DNA of 64,000 nucleotides from the NCBI GenBank assembly GCA_019359505.1, contig JAHHHD010000001.1, positions 1-64,000 of the forward strand, read 5' to 3'. Position numbers and translations under genes: made by a program. Shown here piece by piece: positions 42,034 to 52,211 of this stretch (position 1 is the first letter of the stretch; each line of letters opens with the position of its first letter). The DNA comes from Drouetiella hepatica Uher 2000/2452 (GTDB lineage: Bacteria > Cyanobacteriota > Cyanobacteriia > Elainellales > Elainellaceae). The notes beneath the pieces are model-generated. The model was not told the DNA's origin. It saw only the letters and a list, made by a program, of their open reading frames with translations, and ran no database searches.

Positions 42034-45000
42034 CTAACCCGTATTTCTCATGCCCGCCGCAATGCCGTTAATAGTCAGCAGCGCACCGCGCAAAAGCTCT
42101 CCTCTGCTGTAGCGCGATCGAATCGCTCCCGACGAGGCGCTGTTCTTGTGCTGGCGCAGCCGCTTGATGAGCGAGACTTGTAGAAACCCTAGGGGAACGA
42201 TCGTGCTGTTGCGCAGCAAAACCGATCGCTGTAGGTCTGGATCACCATCTAGCAAGCGCTTGTGTCCAGCAATCTTCAGGACAAGCTCACGGGTAAGATT
42301 ATATTCGGCAATGATTTGCTCAAACACGCCCTCCATCCGCTGCCGATCTTCTGACTGAGCCAATTCGCTGACATAGTGGTGTGCCATATTCAAATCGACT
42401 TTAGAGAGGGTCATCTCACACTTCGAGATCACCATGCGGAAGAACGGCCATTTGTAGTAGAAGTAGCGCAGCAGCTTCAGGTTTTCCTGAGGCTCTTCCT
42501 CTAGGAAACTTTGAATCGCGGTACCTACTCCATACCAAGAGGGCAGCAGCACCCGCGTCTGCGTCCAGCTAAATACCCAGGGGATCGCTCGCAGGCTGGT
42601 AATGTCTTTCTTGGCTCCGCTCCGCCGCGCTGGACGCGAGCTAATTTGCAGCTGGCTAATTTCTTCGATCGGCGTGACTTGCAGGAAAAAATCCAGGAAG
42701 TCTGGCTGCTCATAGATCAGATTGCGGTAGTGCGAACGCGATCGCGCTGCCAGCTCCTCCATGATTTCGTGCCAAGGCTGAATGTTGTCAAAGCCGCTGT
42801 GCAGCAGACTAGCTTGCAGCACGGCGGTAGTAACAGTTTCCAGGTTATAGAGCGCCAGCTCCGGCAGGTTGTACTTAGAAGCCAAGACTTCGCCCTGCTC
42901 AGTGATTTTGATCCGGCCGTCAATACTGCGTCCGGGCTGTGCCAGAATTGCTGCGTAAGCTGGCCCGCCGCCGCGACCCACCGATCCACCTCGTCCGTGG
43001 AAGATGCGCAGGGCAACGCCATACTGCTCAGCGATTGCCTGAAGCGACTGCTGCGCCTTGTGAATTTCCCAGTTGCTGCTGAGGAAGCCAGAGTCTTTGT
43101 TGCTGTCAGAATAGCCCAACATCACTTCCTGTAAGGGCTGGGTAGACTCATCTGTATCAGTCTGCTCCCCAAGACCTTGAGCCAGCAGCTTGCGGTAAAG
43201 CGGCAGCTCAAACAGTTCGCGCATGACGGCAGGAGCGCGCTGCAAGTCTTCCACCGTTTCAAACAGAGGCACTACCTTAATATTGCCTACTCCTGTCAAG
43301 GGGTCATACAATCCGGCTTCCTTAGCCAGCAGCAGTACCTCTAGCAAATCGCTGGCGGTTCTGCTCATGCTGATGATGTAAGTGTGGCAGATACCTTGCC
43401 CAAACTCCTGCTGCAACCGCCTCAGCATTCGGAATGTCTCGATCGCCTCGTTGGTTTTTTCCGAGAAGGACAGCTCGGACGGAATCAGCGGGCGACGGGT
43501 TTGCAGTTCTGTGGAGAGCCAGAGCGATCGCTGCGCTTCGGTCAGGTCGTCGTAGGGGCAGTGCATCACCTGCATATACTCAATCACCTCGTTGAGAGTG
43601 TCTGAGTGGCGAGTGCTTTCTTGCCGAATATCAAGATGCGCTAGGTTAAAGCCGTAGATCTCAACCTGGCAGATCAGATTTTCTAGATCCTTGCAGCTCA
43701 GCCCAGTTTCCTTAAGGTTATGGTGGATGAGCTGAAGTTCAGTCATGAACTCATCGCCCGATCGATACACTAGATTCGGATCAGCATCGGGCAGATTGCC
43801 CTGAGCATAATCGCCTTCGTAGAGTTCCAGACTGCGATCGAGGGTGTTTTCTAGCCGTTTCTGGATGTATGCCAACTTCAGTCGGTAAGGCTCCTGACGG
43901 TAGCGAATGGCGAGCGAATCATAAATATCTGGCATCTGCGCCTGATCTTGCTCTAAAGACTCCAACAGCCCCGGCAGCACATCGCTCCAGTGCAGTGACA
44001 GGCTCAAAAGCGTGGTCAGATGCTTCACAGAGTGAATATATTTGCGTAACACCAAGTTCCGCTGGTAGCACGCCGTTTTCCAGGTGATTTCGGGCGTGAC
44101 CGAGGGGTTGCCATCGCGATCGGAACCCACCCAAGAGCCGAAGCTGCAAAAGTCGTGCTTGGGAGGACGCAGCAGCGGATAGGTGCTTTTCAAAGCCCGA
44201 CAGAAGCGATGATAAAGCTGCGGGATCACGTCAAACAGTACTTCCTGGAAGTAGTGTAGGGTGAAGTCTACTTCGTCTAAAACCGTGGGCTTAAACTGGT
44301 GTAGCTCATCAGTTCTCCACCAAAGCCTAATCTCTTCCGTCAGTTGATCCTTTAAGTCTTCAGCTTCCCAAGAAGAGCTGAGACCGAGGGATTGCAAGCT
44401 CTCCTCAACCTGGTCAATCTGGCGCAAGATTTTTGCAATGCGGCGCTGCTTGTCTCGAATGGTGTGACGCACAATCTCAGTTGGATGTGCCGTAAACACC
44501 ATCTGCACATCTAGGTTGTCAATGAGATGCTGAATCTTCTGGGGTGGCACATTTAGCTTTTGCAGCTTGGGGAAGAGCGTTTGTAGGGTGTTGGCTTGTG
44601 GGTTGCCAGGGGAATCTTGCAGGCTCTTCTTCAGTAGTTCAACCTGTGGCGAGTCTTCAGGCTCATCGGTATTCAGGGGGTGAGTCGCGTCAAATACTGA
44701 GGAACCCGCTACCGGGGCAACCTGCTCGTAGGCAGCGCGATATTGCTGCTGCTGGCCCCGCTGTTCGTAGTGTTGTTCAACAATGTTGATCAGCTGAAAG
44801 TAGAGAGCAAAAGCGCGAGCCGCCCGAATTGCCTCATTCAAATCCAGCCCTTCGACCACCTTTAGAGCCTCTAGCTCCGTCTTTTCAGGTGCCTGTCCTT
44901 CTGGAGTGTAGATAGAGCGCAGTTGCCCTAGCAAATCAACCAACTGCTGACCGCACTCCTGGTGAAGCACCAGCTCCCATAAGTCTTCTACAATTCTGAG

Positions 45001-45114
45001 GCGATGACGCAAGAACAAATCAGAGGTAGAGGCTGGCGCTTCCTCGCGGGTTTTTTCCTCTGTTGCCGTACCGGAGCGGGAAGCGTCGTCTGAGGATTGA
45101 AGGGTTGAACTCAT
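42034..45114 (-). CDS. ppc: phosphoenolpyruvate carboxylase
   Basis: The enzyme fixes bicarbonate onto PEP to give oxaloacetate, the anaplerotic entry to the TCA cycle and aspartate family. The frame opens with TTG at 45129, but ATG at 45114 ([10 protein letters not shown]) gives 1026 residues, normal for cyanobacteria. Hallmarks are [13 protein letters not shown] (catalytic His), [16 protein letters not shown], and [14 protein letters not shown] (PEP/bicarbonate loop). The protein ends AAGMRNTG, the invariant C-terminus. It is monocistronic and divergent from the recombinase gene. Confidence 0.97.
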   Translation of the reverse strand: MSSTLQSSDDASRSGTATEEKTREEAPASTSDLFLRHRLRIVEDLWELVLHQECGQQLVDLLGQLRSIYTPEGQAPEKTELEALKVVEGLDLNEAIRAARAFALYFQLINIVEQHYEQRGQQQQYRAAYEQVAPVAGSSVFDATHPLNTDEPEDSPQVELLKKSLQDSPGNPQANTLQTLFPKLQKLNVPPQKIQHLIDNLDVQMVFTAHPTEIVRHTIRDKQRRIAKILRQIDQVEESLQSLGLSSSWEAEDLKDQLTEEIRLWWRTDELHQFKPTVLDEVDFTLHYFQEVLFDVIPQLYHRFCRALKSTYPLLRPPKHDFCSFGSWVGSDRDGNPSVTPEITWKTACYQRNLVLRKYIHSVKHLTTLLSLSLHWSDVLPGLLESLEQDQAQMPDIYDSLAIRYRQEPYRLKLAYIQKRLENTLDRSLELYEGDYAQGNLPDADPNLVYRSGDEFMTELQLIHHNLKETGLSCKDLENLICQVEIYGFNLAHLDIRQESTRHSDTLNEVIEYMQVMHCPYDDLTEAQRSLWLSTELQTRRPLIPSELSFSEKTNEAIETFRMLRRLQQEFGQGICHTYIISMSRTASDLLEVLLLAKEAGLYDPLTGVGNIKVVPLFETVEDLQRAPAVMRELFELPLYRKLLAQGLGEQTDTDESTQPLQEVMLGYSDSNKDSGFLSSNWEIHKAQQSLQAIAEQYGVALRIFHGRGGSVGRGGGPAYAAILAQPGRSIDGRIKITEQGEVLASKYNLPELALYNLETVTTAVLQASLLHSGFDNIQPWHEIMEELAARSRSHYRNLIYEQPDFLDFFLQVTPIEEISQLQISSRPARRSGAKKDITSLRAIPWVFSWTQTRVLLPSWYGVGTAIQSFLEEEPQENLKLLRYFYYKWPFFRMVISKCEMTLSKVDLNMAHHYVSELAQSEDRQRMEGVFEQIIAEYNLTRELVLKIAGHKRLLDGDPDLQRSVLLRNSTIVPLGFLQVSLIKRLRQHKNSASSGAIRSRYSRGELLRGALLTINGIAAGMRNTG

Positions 45115-45129
45115 AGTCTGCCTTGGCAA

Positions 45130-45571
45130 GATTATCTTGATAATTCTATGATTTTTACTCGGTTAAAACTGCACTCTGGCAGTTTTGCGTTCTCAAGCTT
45201 TCTTAAATAGTGGCTGTTAAGTAGAACATATACTACTGATACGACTGACTACAAGTTAAGACTGGCTACAAACTAAGATTGAGAGGTTTGACCTCGGATA
45301 AGCCCACGGCGGCATGATTAAAAATAACTTTTAAACTTACAAAGATTTAACTCATGTTCATAGAAAGCTTGTTTTGTTAGGTTATTTAATCTACTGAATT
45401 TCAAGAGTTTCAGATGTTGAACTGTTTTGTTCTGTATTAATTATCACAATTCATCAGGCGATCGAACAGAGCCTTCTTTGTGAACTAAAAATGAATCAAA
45501 AAATATGTCAAGAAGCTGGGTACAACAAGTTTTTTGTCGAAACATACGACTTGAAAGTTTAAGAGGGTTGT
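45130..45571. other. divergent promoter region between ppc and a recombinase
   Basis: These 440 AT-rich bases should hold both promoters. A tandem 17-bp repeat (GACTGACTACAAGTTAA then GACTGGCTACAAACTAA) lies at 45243-45276. No clear -10/-35 pair is assigned. No small gene is supported. Confidence 0.5.
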
Positions 45572-46984
45572 ATGAATCCTGACCTTGAGCCTGTCTTGGC
45601 TTACTCCTACAGCGAACCTCTACTGGAATCTCCGCCAGATATGGAAATATGGGGACGATCAATCGATCGCAGCTATCAGGATTTGGGCGATCGCCATCAG
45701 CTGCATCAGTTGCTTCAAGACTGCCGCACGCGACCCGGAGCCTATGTGCTGGTGCGACAGTTGGCGGAGCTAGGCGATTCAGTGTCAGACGTGAGCGATC
45801 GCCTCAGCGAATTGGAAGCGCTGCATATCCATCTTATTGTTTTGGATGAAAAGATGGGTTCCGAGGAGTGGCTCAAGCGATCGGACTTGTTGAAGCTGCT
45901 ACAAGTCTTGCAAAATAGTCAGCATAGCCAGATTTTGCGGCGCGGTCATGCCCGTAACCGGATCAAGGCTTTGCCGCCGCCTGGAAAAGCCCCCTATGGC
46001 TATCGTCGGGGCAAAGACCGCTATGCCCTCGATCGCAGTACGGCTCCAATTGTCAAAGATTTCTTTGAGCATTTCTTGCTGTACGGCTCCTTGCGGGGCA
46101 GCGTTCGCTATCTTCAAAAGAAGTACAGCAAAAAAATTTCGGTTTCCACGGGCAAGCGCTGGCTGACTAGCACGGTCTATCGCGGCGATTTGGTCTACCA
46201 CAATGGCGATGTTGTTCAAGACACCCATACGCCGATTCTCTCTAGGGATGAGGCAGCTCAGATCGATCGCCTTATCCGCCGCAATCGACGAATGCCGCCG
46301 CGTGCGGCTAGCGCGCCTCGTTCGCTCTCAGGGCTAGTGATTTGCGGCACCTGCCAGTCGCCCATGAAAGTGAGCCGAGTTACGACTCCGCGACGGAAAC
46401 AGGAGTATCTTTATTTGCGTCCTGTGGCTTGTCTAGGCTCTGCTGAGCATAGCCCAATTCATCCTGAGTTGAGCAAGAATTCTGAGTTGAGCAAGAATGC
46501 TGAGTTAAGCAAGAATGCTGAGTTCAAAAACAAGTGCAAAAAGTTGAGTAAATGTAAAGCGATCGCCTATGCCCAAATTTTGGACTGCACGATTCAACAA
46601 ATCTGCCGAGAGCTGCCCCTTGCCGTTGCCGGAATGACTATGCCTGATATGGAAGGAATTAAGCAGGGAATCATGGCTCAAGTTACTGCCAAGCAAGCCA
46701 TTATCGAGCAGTTGCCTGAGCTAGTTACGAACGGCATTTTGGATCGCGAGACTGCCGACCTGCGCCTATACAAGCTGCGGACTGAAATGGCGACGCTGCA
46801 AGCTCAGTTAGCTCGGCTACCGCCCATTAGCCTGAAGGCGATCGCTCAGGCAGTTTCTATTCCGCAGTTTTGGCTGGATCTATCTGAATCAGAGCGACGA
46901 TTTTACTTCCGGGAATTTATCCAGCAAATTCAAATTTTGCGGCAGGGCGAAGCATGGCAGGTCAAGTTAGTGTTCATCTTTTAG
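45572..46984 (+). CDS. large serine recombinase, XisF-like
   Basis: The 470-residue protein belongs to the family of Anabaena XisF, which excises an element from a nitrogen-fixation gene. The N-terminal resolvase part is divergent: AYSYSEPLL replaces the usual YxRxS motif, though LVRQLAELGDSVSDVSDRLS and ALHIHLIVLDEKM match the catalytic domain. Residues 135-245 are the recombinase domain (PPPGKAPYGYRRGKDRYALD; GKRWLTSTVYRGDLVYHNGD). A zinc ribbon begins at ICGTCQSPMK (about 253). A coiled C-terminus follows. A tandem ELSKNA insertion splits the zinc-ribbon region. ATG at 45572 follows AAGAGGG. No nearby excisable element was recognised, so its target is unknown. Confidence 0.8.
   Translation: MNPDLEPVLAYSYSEPLLESPPDMEIWGRSIDRSYQDLGDRHQLHQLLQDCRTRPGAYVLVRQLAELGDSVSDVSDRLSELEALHIHLIVLDEKMGSEEWLKRSDLLKLLQVLQNSQHSQILRRGHARNRIKALPPPGKAPYGYRRGKDRYALDRSTAPIVKDFFEHFLLYGSLRGSVRYLQKKYSKKISVSTGKRWLTSTVYRGDLVYHNGDVVQDTHTPILSRDEAAQIDRLIRRNRRMPPRAASAPRSLSGLVICGTCQSPMKVSRVTTPRRKQEYLYLRPVACLGSAEHSPIHPELSKNSELSKNAELSKNAEFKNKCKKLSKCKAIAYAQILDCTIQQICRELPLAVAGMTMPDMEGIKQGIMAQVTAKQAIIEQLPELVTNGILDRETADLRLYKLRTEMATLQAQLARLPPISLKAIAQAVSIPQFWLDLSESERRFYFREFIQQIQILRQGEAWQVKLVFIF
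46466..46519 (+). repeat. three tandem 18-bp repeats inside the recombinase gene
   Basis: GAGTTGAGCAAGAATTCT, GAGTTGAGCAAGAATGCT and GAGTTAAGCAAGAATGCT follow without gaps and encode ELSKNS-ELSKNA-ELSKNA. Nearly identical units suggest recent in-frame expansion. It lies between cysteines of the zinc-ribbon region. Confidence 0.9.
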
Positions 46985-47019
46985 CTGCTAAAAATCTTGG
47001 GGCTTAAAATTTGGGTACG

Positions 47020-47094
47020 GGTATGCATGTAATGATTTTTTATGGGGTGGGCGAAGCCTACCCCATAAAAAATCATTACATTTTAAGGACTACC
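47020..47094. repeat. 75-bp palindromic repeat, family C, copy 2
   Basis: This copy reads GGTATGCATGTAATGATTTT ... CATTACATTTTAAGGACTACC around GGGTGGGCGAAGCCTACCC. It is the same length as the copy at 4336-4410 and differs at a few positions. It lies just after the recombinase gene. Confidence 0.8.
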
Positions 47095-47200
47095 AAAATT
47101 TTTAGAGCTAGAGACGCTGACCCATTAGGCGATCGATCGTCTATAGTCTAATCTGTGTTATCGCAACCGACCTTTCGAGCGTTGATCCTTGGCGCAACCC

Positions 47201-49042
47201 ATGATTAGAAGCCTTAAGAAACAAAAACCGCTGGTGTGGATTGCTGTTGGTTCAGCGATTGGCTTAGGTGTGGGAGGAGCGATCGCCTGGTGGTCGCTTC
47301 AGCAGCCTGCGATCGAAGGGCTGCCGACTGGAGCCGATGTCATCCCTGAAGATGCCGCAGTCACGCTCTCTTTCTCCACCAACGAGGGGCAGTGGCGGCA
47401 GCTTCGTCAGTTTGGTACGCCTGAAACTGAGGCGGCTTTGAACAAAAACTGGACGCAGCTCCGCGATCGTCTCCTAACGGCAAACGGGCTAGACTACACG
47501 CGCGACATCAAGCCCTGGGTTGGTAGTGAGATGACGGTGGCATTTTTGTCTCCGGTAGCGCTTCGAGCTTCTGGCACCGACAAGGCGGCTCAGCCGATTC
47601 AGCCCTATCCTCCTGATCCGCTGAAGGGAGATGCGCCAACTGTGTTGGTGCTGCCGATCGCCAATCCGGTTAAGGCGCAGGAACTTCTGGCGCAGCCTAA
47701 GGTGTCTGGGGGACAGCAGTGGGTCGATCGCGACTATAAGGGCGTGAAGATTCGAGAAGTGCAGGGCAAGGCTGAAAGAGCCTATGTTGCTGCCGTTGTG
47801 GGCGATCGCTACCTGGTGGCAGCCTCAGACAGTCAGGCGATCGAGCAGGTGATTGATACGTTTAAGGGCAAGCCTTCGGTGGCACGAACTCCGGGCTATG
47901 GGCAGGCTTTTACACAGCTCACAACTGAAGCTCCCCTACTGCGGGCTTACGTGAATGTGCCTGTTGCTACTTTAGTTGCCACCAACAACGCTAATCAGCC
48001 GATTCCGCCCCAAGGTCTGGCGCTGTTGCAGGGCAATAAAGGCTTTGCGACTGCGATGGATCTGGAGCCGGAGGGGGTCAGGTTTCAGGCGATCGCCTGG
48101 TTGCCCTCAGAGAGCAAAGTGCGCTACTCAATGGATAACAAGGCGCAGCGCATGCCGAGTTTGCTGCCTGACTCAACCCTGCTGATGGCTTCTGGCGGAG
48201 ACTTTAAGCGAACCTGGCAGAATTACACTCAGCAAGTTGGCGATAGCGGTACGGGTGGCGTATTGAATCCTACGTTTCTGCGCCAGGGATTTAATAACCT
48301 CACGGGGCTGGATTTTGACCAGGATATTGCCAATTGGATGGATGGCGAATTTTCTCTGGCGCTAATCTCTGATCCGGGCACGAATGCTGCAAATCCTAAG
48401 ACAGCAACGCCGCCTAAAGCGGGGGTGTTGATCATGGCGCAGACGGGCAATCGCAAGGCGGCGGATGAGGCGTTGAAGAAGCTGGATGGGGTCATGGTCG
48501 ATCGCTACAAGTTTCGAGTTAGCGAGACTCAGGTGGGGGGGCAGCCTGCGATCGCTTGGGTGTCGCCTTTTTCGTCCTTGACGGCGACTCATGGATGGCT
48601 AGAGGGCAATGTTGCGTTTCTGGCGATCGGCTCGGATGTGGGGAGTGCGATCGTTCCGGCTCCAGCGAAGCCGCTGATCTCCAATCCGCTGTTTAGCGGC
48701 ACGGCTTCTAAAACGATTGAGTCTGGTAATGGGCATTTCTTTATGGCAAGCGATCGACTTGCCAGCCGAGATACGGGGCTGCCGCTGCCTATCTTGCCCG
48801 CAGACAATCAGGCTTATGTGGGTGCGTTGCGGGCGCTACAGGTGACGGGTGCAACGCAGGATTCTCTGACGACTCGCTATGATGTGCGTGTGCTGTTGCG
48901 TCGGGTGAGTAATCCTCCTGCTGCTTTGCCTTCGCCTAGGGTGGGGGCTACGTTAGAGCCTAATGCGGTGCCTAGTGCGGTGCCTAATGAGTCTTCTACG
49001 GAATCACCAGGCGAATCTCCAGGGAAGTCTTTGGCGAATTAG
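47201..49042 (+). CDS. DUF3352 domain protein, 613 aa
   Basis: The protein has one N-terminal membrane anchor (about 12-33, LVWIAVGSAIGLGVGGAIAW). A large, probably extracytoplasmic domain follows, of DUF3352 type (DVIPEDAAVTLSFSTNEGQW; DIKPWVGSEMTVAFLSP; AVVGDRYLVAASDSQAIEQV; FDQDIANWMDGEFSLALISD). The last 40 residues are low complexity (repeated SAVPNESS/ESPGESPGKS). The frame opens with TTG at 47189, but ATG at 47201 is preferred. The family is common in cyanobacteria, with unknown function. It is monocistronic. Confidence 0.86.
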   Translation: MIRSLKKQKPLVWIAVGSAIGLGVGGAIAWWSLQQPAIEGLPTGADVIPEDAAVTLSFSTNEGQWRQLRQFGTPETEAALNKNWTQLRDRLLTANGLDYTRDIKPWVGSEMTVAFLSPVALRASGTDKAAQPIQPYPPDPLKGDAPTVLVLPIANPVKAQELLAQPKVSGGQQWVDRDYKGVKIREVQGKAERAYVAAVVGDRYLVAASDSQAIEQVIDTFKGKPSVARTPGYGQAFTQLTTEAPLLRAYVNVPVATLVATNNANQPIPPQGLALLQGNKGFATAMDLEPEGVRFQAIAWLPSESKVRYSMDNKAQRMPSLLPDSTLLMASGGDFKRTWQNYTQQVGDSGTGGVLNPTFLRQGFNNLTGLDFDQDIANWMDGEFSLALISDPGTNAANPKTATPPKAGVLIMAQTGNRKAADEALKKLDGVMVDRYKFRVSETQVGGQPAIAWVSPFSSLTATHGWLEGNVAFLAIGSDVGSAIVPAPAKPLISNPLFSGTASKTIESGNGHFFMASDRLASRDTGLPLPILPADNQAYVGALRALQVTGATQDSLTTRYDVRVLLRRVSNPPAALPSPRVGATLEPNAVPSAVPNESSTESPGESPGKSLAN

Positions 49043-49084
49043 TTTTTGGCAGATTAGTTTATGCTCCTCAATAACAGCTAGAAC

Positions 49085-49145
49085 AGCCTTGGGGGTCTCC
49101 CCCAAACCCCCGGCAGGGGACGGGTGCGTCCCCCACACCCCCTCC
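49085..49145. repeat. GC-rich palindromic repeat
   Basis: GGGGGTCTCCCCC, AACCCCCGGCAGGGG and GGGTGCGTCCCCCACACCCCC are stacked short G/C stems. This kind of repeat is scattered in cyanobacterial genomes and often lies after genes. Only one copy is present here. It may help to terminate the DUF3352 transcript. Confidence 0.5.
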
Positions 49146-49232
49146 ACATGAGGCGCTAGATGAGCGGCATGAGTCGCTTTGCATGGGTGGAGCGATCGAG
49201 CGTTTGGGATTTAGAGGTTTTACACAATCTCA

Positions 49233-50405
49233 TCACACTGTATTGCTGGAGTAGACGCGCTGCTGCTGCAAGACCTGGCGGTAGAGTTCTTCTAGGTTGG
49301 TGATGTTGTTGCTAAGGGTATAGCGATCGATTGCTCTCTGTCGGGCTTTTTTGCCCAGGAGTGTGGTTAGTTCGGGGTGATCCTGGAACATGGGTAGCAG
49401 GGTCTGGAGCTGGGTGGAAACGCGGTGGGTATTGAGGACGATGCCTGCTCCAGTTTCTAGCACTTCGCCATCTGCCCCGGCATCGGTGGCAAGGCAGGCG
49501 ACTCCGCAAGACATGGCTTCTAGGAGGGAGAGGGAGAGTCCTTCGACTAGGGAGGGCAAAATATAGACATCGGAGCCACGCAGAATTTCGATGCGGCGCT
49601 GCTCGTCGGCGATAAAGCCCATCCAGACAACCCCTTGGTCTTCGCCGTAGGTGCTCATCAAAGCTGGCGCTAAGGGACCGCTGCCGACAATGACGAGTTT
49701 GCTGTCTTCACGCATCTCGGCGTGTTTCCAGGCTTTTAGCAGCGATTCGACGTTTTTCTCCATTGCCACGCGTCCCTGGTAGACGAAGACGCGCTGTGCG
49801 CCAATTTCGGTCTTTAGGCGCGAGAGTCCGGGAGAGTACTTTTCGATGTCTACGCCGTTGGGAATGACCGCTAGGCGAGATTTTGGGATGCCTAAGCGCA
49901 TCAGTAGATCGCGCTGAATTTTAGAAAAGATGATGACGCGATCGTAGTTTGCCAAGAATGGGGCGTAAAGCTGATACATCAGGTGTTGCGTTCCTGAAGT
50001 CAGGTTGCGCCGCTTGCGGGCGAAAGGTGGATGGAAGGTGGCGACTAGGGGAATGTTCAGCTCTTCACAAATTTCGGGTAGCAGAAAGTCTAGAGGTGAG
50101 AGAGTCAGCGAGGCGTGAACGATGTCTGGCTTAAGCTGTCGCAAAGCTTGGGTGAGTACTTTGCTCGATTTCAGGGAAGGGATGGTATAAATCTGAGATT
50201 TAAAGAGAAATGGAATCGGAACTTCCTGAACTTCCCCCCCTTGAAATTCTCCCCAAGATGCGGTGACAGGATGGTCGTCGTCTTCCTGGGCAAAATGGAC
50301 AAAACTAACTTGATATCCCCGATCTAGCAGCGCATTCGTCACTTCCCGACCATATGTCACGTTGCCACAAAATGGGGATTTCTTGCCAAGCCACGCAATA
50401 TGCAT
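49233..50405 (-). CDS. GT4-family glycosyltransferase
   Basis: The 390-residue retaining glycosyltransferase has a GT-B fold. The N-domain shows GNVTYGREVTNALLDRGYQV and PLVATFHPPFA. The C-domain has VFVYQGRVAMEKNVESLLKA, the phosphate-binding KLVIVGSGPL, and the EGLSLSLLEAMSCGV loop with two Glu that contact the sugar nucleotide. The sugar and acceptor are not identifiable, and lipid or exopolysaccharide glycosylation is likely. ATG at 50405. It follows the MFS gene on the same strand, 57 bases apart, and may be the last gene of a recO-MFS-GT4 operon. Confidence 0.9.
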   Translation of the reverse strand: MHIAWLGKKSPFCGNVTYGREVTNALLDRGYQVSFVHFAQEDDDHPVTASWGEFQGGEVQEVPIPFLFKSQIYTIPSLKSSKVLTQALRQLKPDIVHASLTLSPLDFLLPEICEELNIPLVATFHPPFARKRRNLTSGTQHLMYQLYAPFLANYDRVIIFSKIQRDLLMRLGIPKSRLAVIPNGVDIEKYSPGLSRLKTEIGAQRVFVYQGRVAMEKNVESLLKAWKHAEMREDSKLVIVGSGPLAPALMSTYGEDQGVVWMGFIADEQRRIEILRGSDVYILPSLVEGLSLSLLEAMSCGVACLATDAGADGEVLETGAGIVLNTHRVSTQLQTLLPMFQDHPELTTLLGKKARQRAIDRYTLSNNITNLEELYRQVLQQQRVYSSNTV

Positions 50406-50462
50406 TCAAGTTAAGCGTTATTCGGTAAATTTTTTAGATATTAAGGATTTTAGTGGTTTATG

Positions 50463-52211
50463 TCAGCCTTTGATAATTTTGCTGGACAGTTCTACCGGAT
50501 GATTCTGCGATCGCGACATTGTCCAGGTCAAAATGCCCCCGGCGATTGCCATACCTGACAGCACTAGAAACACGGCTTGCAGCCCAAACCAGTTCTCGGC
50601 AATTCCTGCTAAGGCTAGAGGCAAGCTCAAGGCAATGTTAATGGCGTTATTTTGTAGCCCAAATACCTTACCCCGCATGTCTTCGGGAGTCTCTTCCTGA
50701 ATAGCGGTCTGCATCGGTACACCCGTAATCGCTGAACAGGCTCCTAGCACCACCAGCAGAGGCAATGTGGGAAACAGGTGATGGGTGAAGAATGAAATGG
50801 CCGCTAGGGAAATCGCCATGCCGATCGATCCATACAATGCCATTTGTGCCCGTGAGACTTTTTGCCCAAACTGCCCAATCAAAACAGCCCCGATCGCCAT
50901 ACCTACACCGCCAGCTGCCAGCAAAAAGCCAAACTGAGAAGACTTTAGCTCTGGCATGACTTCGGCAAGGCGCACCGCCAGCACCGCCAAAGCCGCGAAA
51001 ATGGAGAACAAAATCACCAAATGAATCAGGGCTGCCCTCACTACGCCGTGGTTTTTCAGGTAGCGCAGACCGTCTTTAATGTTTTCCCAGACGTCGGGTA
51101 ACTCTGCATGGGGATCGACAGCTTTTTCCTGAGTGTTGAGGGAGATCAGCAAGAGTCCAGCGATCGCATAGCTGCCGCCCACCAAAATTTCTTTGCCCAT
51201 GTCTGGGGCAAGATGCAGGAGTGGAGCGATCGGCGCAATGGCTGTCTCCGCCAGCGCCAATAGCGGTTCCCCTAGCGCAAATCCCACGATCACGGATGCC
51301 ATCATGGTCATGGTATAAAGCGAGTTTGCTGAGAGCAGGTGTCGCCGCTCAACAATCAGCGGAATCACAGCTTGTTCGGCAGGGGCAAAAAACTGAGTCA
51401 GAGTAGACACTAGAAAGGTGACAGTCAGCAGCACTAGAAAGCTGACAGGTATCCCAAAGAAGGCACCCCAGTCGTGGGAGATCCACAGCAAAACGGGCAA
51501 GCTCAGCACCAGCCCACCCCGGAGTAGGTTGGTAGAAACCAGCACCGCCCGCTTGCGCCAGTGATCGACAAACACACCCGCTACCGAACCAAATAAAATA
51601 GCTGGAATGGTGAAAGCAATCATCAGCGAAGACACCCAGCCGCTAATGGTTTGATCGGCAGACTGAAAGCGGCTAGCAATGATGGCAATCATCAGCACTA
51701 AATAAATTTTGTCTGCTAGCTGGGAAAAAACCTGACCACTCCACAGCTTCAGGAAGTTGCGGTTTTTTAGAACAGGCAGCAGCCCCCGCTCCAGATCAGC
51801 TTCTGAGTCGGGTAGCGTTTCAGGCGTTACGTCACCCCTGCCGTTTCCATTTTGCTCAGGTGCGTCACCCTGCCACTCTTGCCGATCTGTGATCGACTCA
51901 GCTAGGGGGACAACGCCTCCCACCACAGATGGGGCAGTTGGCTCGATCGATTCTGAAGCATTGCTGCCTGGAACTCGTTCACTCCTTATTTCTGGCAAAA
52001 CCAGATCGGAGTTAGCTAACGGCTCAGGATACCGCTCCGATTTATAGGGCGGCGTTCCCGCTGAGGGCATAAATCCTGTTGGCGCGACCTGTCCTGGATG
52101 TTTTCTCTGAGGAACATGACGACCCAAAGCATCTCCGATCGGCTCTAGATGGCTGGGCATAGGCATCTTCCTATTGAGGGCTTCAAGATCTGAGTCAAAG
52201 GGTCGCATCAT
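50463..52211 (-). CDS. MFS transporter with long hydrophilic N-terminus
   Basis: The 582-residue protein is a major-facilitator transporter of the MFS_3 (EntS-like) type. Twelve segments start near residue 155 (FLKLWSGQVFSQLADKIYLV), with the loop GVFVDHWRKRAVLVSTNLL and a second-half signature (QEETPEDMRGKVFGLQNNAI). The first 150 residues are hydrophilic and low complexity (Pro, Ser, Glu), an unusual extension with no recognisable domain. The ATG overlaps the recO stop (ATGA), so the two are translationally coupled. Substrate is unknown. Confidence 0.87.
   Translation of the reverse strand: MMRPFDSDLEALNRKMPMPSHLEPIGDALGRHVPQRKHPGQVAPTGFMPSAGTPPYKSERYPEPLANSDLVLPEIRSERVPGSNASESIEPTAPSVVGGVVPLAESITDRQEWQGDAPEQNGNGRGDVTPETLPDSEADLERGLLPVLKNRNFLKLWSGQVFSQLADKIYLVLMIAIIASRFQSADQTISGWVSSLMIAFTIPAILFGSVAGVFVDHWRKRAVLVSTNLLRGGLVLSLPVLLWISHDWGAFFGIPVSFLVLLTVTFLVSTLTQFFAPAEQAVIPLIVERRHLLSANSLYTMTMMASVIVGFALGEPLLALAETAIAPIAPLLHLAPDMGKEILVGGSYAIAGLLLISLNTQEKAVDPHAELPDVWENIKDGLRYLKNHGVVRAALIHLVILFSIFAALAVLAVRLAEVMPELKSSQFGFLLAAGGVGMAIGAVLIGQFGQKVSRAQMALYGSIGMAISLAAISFFTHHLFPTLPLLVVLGACSAITGVPMQTAIQEETPEDMRGKVFGLQNNAINIALSLPLALAGIAENWFGLQAVFLVLSGMAIAGGILTWTMSRSQNHPVELSSKIIKG

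Noticed and set aside
42511-43134. 207-residue plus-strand frame within ppc
   Set aside because: ppc is certain on the other strand. This frame is its antisense shadow.
46466-46519. possible CRISPR-like repeat array
   Set aside because: The units are contiguous 18-mers without spacers and encode an in-frame peptide repeat.
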